This document shows, piece after piece, positions 42,471 through 46,902 of a stretch of 46,902 nucleotides of DNA. Below the pieces are notes generated by a model. It ran no database searches. It was given only the letters and a program-made list of their open reading frames with translations, and was not told where the DNA came from. The DNA is from JAJRZX01 sp964407495 (lineage in GTDB: Bacteria > Desulfobacterota > GWC2-55-46 > JADFVP01), in assembly GCA_964407495.1 (NCBI GenBank), contig CAYOVP010000013.1, positions 1 through 46,902 on the forward strand, in the 5' to 3' direction. Position numbers and translations under genes: made by a program. Every line of letters starts with the position of its first letter. Position 1 is the first letter of the stretch.

Positions 42471-42495
42471 AGGGCCCCCTTTGGGGCCCTTTTTC
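42471..42495 (+). terminator. Intrinsic terminator after the TRASH gene
   Basis: AGGGCCCC and GGGGCCCT pair around a 4-nt loop and are followed by TTTTC. Confidence 0.88.
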
Positions 42496-42634
42496 ATGGC
42501 GTTCGTCTCTCCATTTCCTCTCTGAGTCTCTTGTTCCGCGGGCTCCACGGCAAAGGCCCGTTCAGGGTGTCAAGCCCTGGCGGGCACCTTGTCTGGGCAC
42601 CAAGGCGCCGGCCCCTGATTCTCCTCTTTTTTTA

Positions 42635-42664
42635 TTGATTTTCCAGTCTTGCACACCTTATAAT
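42635..42664 (+). promoter_or_regulatory. Promoter of the DUF1858 gene
   Basis: TTGATT (42635-42640) and TATAAT (42659-42664) are 18 nt apart, 54 nt before the start codon. Confidence 0.7.
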
Positions 42665-42717
42665 ATCCCTTGCAAGTCTACTAAAACCAGAACATGCAAT
42701 TAGTAAGGAGTCGATAC

Positions 42718-42942
42718 ATGTCAGAGATAAACATAACCGGAGATATGACAACAGGAGAGGTCACAGAGCGCTGGCCCTCAACAAAAGAGGTATTCACGCG
42801 TCACTTTGGTTCTGGCTGTTTCACCTGCCCGGCCTTTGGGTCAGAGCCCATTTCAATGGCCTGTTCCATGCACTCCACAGACCTCGATATGTTCGTCGGT
42901 GAACTCATCGAGGCGGCCCGTGCCGAGGAGGCCGGGGGCTGA
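42718..42942 (+). CDS. DUF1858 protein (hybrid-cluster-associated disulfide domain)
   Basis: 74 residues from ATG 42718 with AAGGAG upstream. Residues ITGDMTTGEVTERWPSTKEVF and FGSGCFTCPAF match DUF1858, a small domain with a C-x2-C that is often fused to or near hybrid-cluster and iron-sulfur proteins. No such partner is beside it. Confidence 0.9.
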   Translation: MSEINITGDMTTGEVTERWPSTKEVFTRHFGSGCFTCPAFGSEPISMACSMHSTDLDMFVGELIEAARAEEAGG

Positions 42943-43105
42943 GACCTTGTCTTTGCCCTGCTGAGTACGCCTCCTGAGGACTCTGTCGAGTCGTCTACCA
43001 TACAGACCAGCGGGGCAGCCATTGCGGCGGATGGTGCGGCCATAGTAATGATCCCTGGGTTATGAGGAGGCCCTATGAGGCGAGGCGGGCCTTGGGTATC
43101 CTAAT

Positions 43106-43262
43106 GATGCTGGGGCGGGAACCCGGGGCCTTTGTCTATGGAGCGATGCCGGGGCGGGAAACTGGCCCTTTGGCTACGAAGTGATGCCGTGGCGGTAACC
43201 GGGGGGCCTTGTGTTGCGAAGTGGTGCTGGGGCGGTAACCGGGGGGCCTTGGATCCTGATGG
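43106..43262 (+). repeat. Degenerate tandem repeat, four units of 38-40 bp
   Basis: Units beginning at 43106, 43145, 43183 and 43223 share G(A/G)TGC(T/C)G-GGCGG-AA, a CCGGGGCC-like GC block and a tail TNTG--GAAGT. Unit divergence is moderate. The 642-nt gap 42943-43584 contains this array and no convincing gene. Confidence 0.75.
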
Positions 43263-43584
43263 GCCCTGTGCTGAAAACCAGTGTAGGGCCTGGGTTGCGT
43301 GAGTTCTTTGGGGAATCTTTTCCATGCCTCTGGGGTCGGGGCCAGGATAGTGATAGCCCATAGGAGGGTACGGACGAAGGGGAGGGAAGGGGTTGGCCTC
43401 TCGAGGCCTGTAGGGGTCTCGGGGATACCATTACAAGGGATTATTCCAGGGCCAACTACAAGAGGAGAGGGCCTGAAAGACCGTGGTGGCGTCATTCCTT
43501 TTTGTTAAGATCTGCCTCTCTCAGTCCGGGCGTAGTTCAGCCCCTTGAGCAACCTACTTGAGCCCTCCTCCTTAAGGACATCCC

Positions 43585-45105
43585 ATGACCTACAAGGAAG
43601 TACTCTCTCCAACAGAGGAGAAGGCCGAGGAACTGAGAAACCTCCTTGGTTTCTTTCTCGGGCCCCTTGCCTTTGTTGTCCTCTACCTCGTGCCTCTCGG
43701 GTCCATGACGCCTGTCCAGCAGAGGCTGACAGCGGTCATGGGGCTCGTGATAGTCCTCTGGCTCACAGAATCCATACCCATACCCGTAACCGCCATGCTC
43801 GGTGCCCTCCTGAACGTTATCCTCGGTGTGGCCCCTGCCAAGGTGGTCTTCAGTCCCTTTGCCCATCCCCTTGTCTTTCTCTTCATCGGCTCCTTCATCC
43901 TTGCCGAGGCCATCACAGAGCACGGTCTTGACAGGCGTTTCGCCTTTGCCATCTTCTCCATACCATTCCTGCACCGCTCGCCCTCGCGCGTGCTCTTCAG
44001 CATAGGGCTCATCGTTGCCCTTGTCTCCATGGGCATCAGCAATACAGCCTCCACGGCCATGATGCTCCCCATTGCCCTTGGTGTGCTCGGCGCCATGCGC
44101 GATATCCACGAGAGGGCAGGCGGGGGGTATGACTTTGGAGGTTTCTCCACTGCCATGATGCTCATGGTGGCCTACGGGGCCTCTGTCGGGGGGATAGCCA
44201 CGCCCATAGGCACACCGCCAAATGTCATTGGACTTGGCATGATGGACCAACTCGCGGGTGTCAAGATATCGTTCTACGAGTGGATGGTCTTTGCCCTGCC
44301 GATTACGTCTGTCATGTTCATCTACCTCTTCATCATCCTCCGCGCTGGGGCAGGGATAAGAGGAGCGAACATGACTGGGATAGACAAGTATATAGAAAAA
44401 ATACGTTCTGACCTCGGCCCCTGGACAAAGGGCCAGAGGAATACGGCCATTTCTTTCTCCATTGCTGTATTCCTATGGATTCTCCCAAGTGTAGTGGGAA
44501 TAATACTCGGCAAGTCCGCCCCTCTTGCTCAACTCCTCAGGTCGCGCCTCAACGTTGGTGTAGTAGCCCTCGTGGCCGCCACTGTCCTCTTCATACTCCC
44601 TGCTTCCAGTGCCAGGCGACGTCCCACCATAGACTGGGGTCGTGCCGTTCGCATAGACTGGGGCACCATACTCCTCTTTGGCGGCGGGCTCAGCCTTGGC
44701 TCCCTCATGTTCAGGACAGGCCTTGCGTCCTTTCTCGGCGACACACTCACCGGTCTTACAGGCGCCTCTTCACTCCTTGGCATTACTGCCATGGGTACTT
44801 TTCTGGCTATCGTCCTCAGCGAGACGACATCCAACACTGCCTCTGCAAACATGATAATACCCGTCGTCATAGCCATAGCCAAGGGCGCCGGCGTCTCCCC
44901 CCTTCCGCCTGCGCTCGGTGCCACGCTCGGTGCCTCTTTTGGTTTCATGCTTCCAGTCAGCACACCCCCCAATGCCATTGTCTACGGCTCGGGCCTTGTG
45001 CCCATCCTGCAGATGGTCCGAAAGGGCATACTCTTTGACATAGGCGGTTTTTTCATCATCATGACAGGGGTGATGCTCCTGAGCAGACTACTGGGGTGGG
45101 CCTGA
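43585..45105 (+). CDS. SLC13/DASS-family anion transporter (second copy in the window)
   Basis: 506 residues with 11-12 hydrophobic segments. Two SNT motifs, ISNTASTAMMLP and TTSNTASANMIIP, each followed by a loop with PxNxI (IGTPPNVIGLG, STPPNAIVYGSG), are the sodium- and substrate-binding signatures of CitT/SdcS-like symporters. Substrate is a dicarboxylate or sulfate. Closer to the dicarboxylate type than the copy at 12655 because both SNT loops are intact (judgement). Confidence 0.92.
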   Translation: MTYKEVLSPTEEKAEELRNLLGFFLGPLAFVVLYLVPLGSMTPVQQRLTAVMGLVIVLWLTESIPIPVTAMLGALLNVILGVAPAKVVFSPFAHPLVFLFIGSFILAEAITEHGLDRRFAFAIFSIPFLHRSPSRVLFSIGLIVALVSMGISNTASTAMMLPIALGVLGAMRDIHERAGGGYDFGGFSTAMMLMVAYGASVGGIATPIGTPPNVIGLGMMDQLAGVKISFYEWMVFALPITSVMFIYLFIILRAGAGIRGANMTGIDKYIEKIRSDLGPWTKGQRNTAISFSIAVFLWILPSVVGIILGKSAPLAQLLRSRLNVGVVALVAATVLFILPASSARRRPTIDWGRAVRIDWGTILLFGGGLSLGSLMFRTGLASFLGDTLTGLTGASSLLGITAMGTFLAIVLSETTSNTASANMIIPVVIAIAKGAGVSPLPPALGATLGASFGFMLPVSTPPNAIVYGSGLVPILQMVRKGILFDIGGFFIIMTGVMLLSRLLGWA

Positions 45106-45106
45106 T

Positions 45107-45880
45107 ATGGTGGTGAGGAAAAAGGCAGAGGCCAGGGGCCGGAAAAGGCCTGTCTTGAGCGTAGTCATCCCTGCCTACAACGAAGAACGCGTCATCGGCA
45201 AGAGCCTTGACGAGGTACGGGAGTTTCTTGATGACAGGGGGCTTGCCTATGAGATAATCGTAGTCTCAGACGGCTCTACGGACAGGACAGCGGAGATAGT
45301 GGGCAAGAGGTCTCTATTGTGTCCAGGGATAAGGCTCATAGAGAACGAGCGCAACATGGGCAAGGGCTTTTCCGTGCGCCAGGGATGCCTTGCCGCCGAG
45401 GGCGAGATAGTTGTCTTTACGGACGCCGACCTCTCGTACCCAATAAGCGAGGTTGAAAAACCACTTGCCCTCATAAGGGGTGGCAAGGCCGATCTTGCCA
45501 TAGGTTCGCGCACCGCGCGCGGGGCCATGATACAGGCCGATATACCTCCCCTGAGGCGTCTCATGAGCAAGGTCTTCAACCTCTTTGTCCGTCTCATAGC
45601 CATCAGGGGAATACACGACACCCAGTGCGGGTTCAAGGCCTTCAGCAATGAGGCCGCCCGCGCGATCTTCAGCCGCCAGACCATGACAGGCTTCAGTTTT
45701 GACGTGGAACTCATCTTTATAGCGAGGAAACTCGGGTTCAGGATAGTGGAATTCCCCATACACTGGGCCCGCAGTTCTGAGTCGAGCGTAAACCCTCTTA
45801 CGGATTCTGTAAAGATGTTTATCGATATCATAAGGATACGGCTCATAGACCTGCGGGGTGGGTATGGAAGAAGGCGTTAG
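45107..45880 (+). CDS. GT2 glycosyltransferase, dolichyl-phosphate glucosyltransferase (ALG5)-like
   Basis: 257 residues. VVIPAYNEERVIGKSL, VVSDGSTDRTAEI, NERNMGKGFSVRQG, the metal motif FTDADLSYP and IHDTQCGFKAF are those of ALG5/DPM1-like polyprenyl-phosphate sugar transferases. It probably makes polyprenyl-phosphate glucose for cell-surface glycans. Its ATG is one base after the stop of the transporter gene, so they are co-transcribed although the functions are unrelated. Confidence 0.92.
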   Translation: MVVRKKAEARGRKRPVLSVVIPAYNEERVIGKSLDEVREFLDDRGLAYEIIVVSDGSTDRTAEIVGKRSLLCPGIRLIENERNMGKGFSVRQGCLAAEGEIVVFTDADLSYPISEVEKPLALIRGGKADLAIGSRTARGAMIQADIPPLRRLMSKVFNLFVRLIAIRGIHDTQCGFKAFSNEAARAIFSRQTMTGFSFDVELIFIARKLGFRIVEFPIHWARSSESSVNPLTDSVKMFIDIIRIRLIDLRGGYGRRR

Positions 45881-45995
45881 GACCCGCCTTCAGTCCAGGG
45901 TCTGGCCTTGAGCGGTTTTTCTTTGTCAAATTTTTTTCTGAAAGAAGGCAAGGTAGGTTCTTATGTATTTTTTACCCTCTCATTCTTTTAAGATA

Positions 45996-46024
45996 TTGAC
46001 ACCTTAGAATCCAGTGTGTAAAAT
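45996..46024 (+). promoter_or_regulatory. Promoter of tRNA-Arg
   Basis: TTGACA (45996-46001) and TAAAAT (46019-46024) with 17-nt spacing, 28 nt upstream of the tRNA. The preceding 45881-45990 has only a possible degenerate repeat remnant (TTTTTCTTTGTCAAA, GAAAGAAGGCAAGG). Confidence 0.8.
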
Positions 46025-46052
46025 CTATCTTTCGGAAATTCAGGTTTCTAAT

Positions 46053-46129
46053 GCCCTCGTAGCTCAGCAGGATAGAGCAACGGATTCCTAATCCGTGTGC
46101 CGGAGGTTCGAATCCTCTCGAGGGCACCA
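46053..46129 (+). tRNA. tRNA-Arg(CCT)
   Basis: GCCCTCG (46053-46059) pairs with CGAGGGC (46119-46125). Anticodon arm ACGGA-TTCCTAA-TCCGT gives CCT. T arm GGAGGTTCGAATCCTC. CCA is encoded; 77 nt. Confidence 0.96.
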
Positions 46130-46137
46130 ATAAAATC

Positions 46138-46192
46138 AAGGCCGTAATTCATGGAGATTCTTTAAGACAATCTCTGAGTTGCGGCCTTTTTT
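46138..46192 (+). terminator. Terminator of tRNA-Arg
   Basis: AAGGCCG (46138-46144) pairs with CGGCCTT, enclosing an inner stem GGAGATT/AATCTC, followed by a T tract. Confidence 0.8.
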
Positions 46193-46324
46193 ACGGCCTT
46201 TGGCAAATGGGGGTGTGTCTTTTTTCTGGTCGTAGTTTTTTGGGGCCAAGAAAACTCTTCAAAGGCGGTCAGGGTCCTCGATGCGGGCGCGCGTGGTGAC
46301 AAAACGGTGACAATTTCCGGGCAC

Positions 46325-46349
46325 AAAAAAGGGGCTACTTCGTAACCCC
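46325..46349 (-). terminator. Terminator downstream of the tRNA-Ala fragment
   Basis: On minus, GGGGTTAC and GTAGCCCC pair around GAA (one G-T wobble), followed by TTTTTT. It would be the native terminator of the tRNA-Ala gene whose 3' half remains at 46360. Confidence 0.8.
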
Positions 46350-46359
46350 TTGATTATCC

Positions 46360-46404
46360 TGGTGGAGCTGAGGGGGATCGAACCCCTGACCTCAAGACTG
46401 CCAG
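46360..46404 (-). pseudogene. 3' half of tRNA-Ala(GGC), probable attachment-site remnant
   Basis: On minus, the sequence reads anticodon loop CTGGCAG, stem TCTTG, variable AGGTC, T stem AGGGG-TTCGATC-CCCCT, acceptor strand CAGCTCC, A and CCA. It stops exactly at the 5' edge of the anticodon loop: the expected CAAGA stem strand, D arm and acceptor 5' strand are absent. A break at this point is typical of integrase target sites in tRNA genes. The intact copy should lie at the other end of the island, beyond the right edge. Confidence 0.85.
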
Positions 46405-46596
46405 ATACGTGCGGGCTGGCAGGCCATTTTTCTGATAAGCGCTATTTGGTTGTATTTATTGGGAAAATTGGCTTGCCGACCTTTTCGTAAGTCCAGTTAT
46501 ATGTCCCTCTTATCGAGTATTTAGTATACAAAAAGTAGACAGTGGAGCCCCGCGGACTTTTAGTCTTCTTGCCTATTAGCCGACCGCCTCCGAGCA

Positions 46597-46902
46597 TCAC
46601 TCTCCGACTTCAGGAGGTTTGGGCACGAGAGGCTCAAGGAGCGAGATAAGGTCTGGGATTCGTCGTTGCACAATGGCGTAAATCTCCGCATAGTTGACCT
46701 TTTCGTATTGATGGCTGATGATGTTGCGAAGGCCAATGATCTCCTTCCATGGAATTTCCTGGTGTCTATTGCGAAAACTCTGGCTGACCCTTCTCCCCGC
46801 CTCACCGAGTATCTCCAGTTCTCGCTCTACTGCCAAGCGCAAGATCTGCGCTTCCTTGCCTCTGGCCACAAACTCCTCAAGCGAACGATCACCTATAAAG
46901 TC
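46597..46902 (-). CDS. HepT-like (DUF86) HEPN ribonuclease toxin, N-terminus cut by window end
   Basis: The frame is open to the last base. About 101 residues are visible, beginning inside the domain (DFIGDRSLEEFVARGKE) and including AVERELEILGEAGRRVS, EIPWKEIIGLRN and the catalytic R-x4-H (RNIISH). HepT toxins pair with an MntA-type nucleotidyltransferase antitoxin, expected just beyond the window. It lies 190 nt inside the presumed island edge. The 46405-46596 segment has no feature I can name. Confidence 0.88.
   Translation of the reverse strand, partial: DFIGDRSLEEFVARGKEAQILRLAVERELEILGEAGRRVSQSFRNRHQEIPWKEIIGLRNIISHQYEKVNYAEIYAIVQRRIPDLISLLEPLVPKPPEVGE

Noticed and set aside
43101..43495. 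Proline/histidine-rich proteins encoded on minus
   Set aside because: Several overlapping frames exist because of the 39-bp repeat; there is no start signal, and the composition is that of repeated GC-rich DNA.
46360..46440. A complete tRNA gene on minus
   Set aside because: Only the part from the anticodon loop to CCA is present. The sequence beyond 46404 cannot form the anticodon 5' strand, D arm or acceptor.

Overview
This is a 47 kb window of a Gram-negative bacterial chromosome. The GC content looks to be in the mid to high 50s. A run of 100 N at 26692-26791 shows that it comes from a draft scaffold. Outer-membrane efflux parts (TolC, two membrane-fusion proteins, RND), PBP1A and NlpD/EnvC-like LytM genes point to a two-membrane envelope. 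A SAM-I riboswitch, AsrC-type sulfite reductase, APS-type CysH and an ALG5-like glycosyltransferase suggest an anaerobe-related, deltaproteobacterial (Desulfobacterota) or Nitrospirota-like lineage. That placement is inference. Most of the window is ordinary chromosome. The last ~550 bases look like the edge of an integrated island.

Layout. 1-400: tandem hairpin repeats and tRNA-Gly(CCC). 480-4100: a promoter with a TetR-type operator, then an HlyD/ABC/ABC-2 exporter. 4100-16762: a sulfur-assimilation superlocus. It runs: SAM-I riboswitch + threonine synthase-like PLP enzyme, AsrC-like sulfite reductase, TusA, a CysO-like sulfur-carrier protein, a NIL-domain protein, a CysM-like cysteine synthase, a JAMM (Mec-like) metalloprotease, a MoeB/ThiF E1, an unusual radical SAM enzyme, an SLC13 anion transporter, a Usp, CysH and Sat. 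16970-20393 (minus): PBP1A and MoaA. 20587-23274: SpoT/Rel and RidA. 23396-28051 (minus): L28, a UPF0173 hydrolase, an unknown secreted protein, DUF523, PurN and PurM. 28200-32311: SurE, Pcm, YqaA-like, LOG-like, LytM and Apt. 32756-34644 (minus): PilZ and a ZnuBC-like ABC transporter. 34880-41674: TetR, TolC, MFP and RND, preceded by the same operator as the exporter at 674. 41905-45880: TRASH-domain protein, DUF1858, a second SLC13 transporter and an ALG5-like glycosyltransferase. 46053-46902: tRNA-Arg(CCT), the 3' half of a tRNA-Ala(GGC), and a partial HepT toxin.

The best candidate for a little-described system is the 4.1-16.8 kb sulfur locus. It carries every part of a protein-thiocarboxylate cysteine pathway like the mycobacterial Mec/CysO/CysM set, together with its own sulfide supply (Sat, CysH, sulfite reductase). 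The carrier ends in GG-RRI instead of GG, so it should need trimming. The first gene is a SAM-riboswitch-controlled threonine synthase homologue, which hints that methionine or homocysteine synthesis may be wired into the same locus.

A second striking feature is a family of about 17 hairpin repeats spread over the intergenic regions. They fall into two stem classes with compensatory base changes. In seven cases the T-rich strand lies 24-75 nt upstream of a start codon on the same strand.
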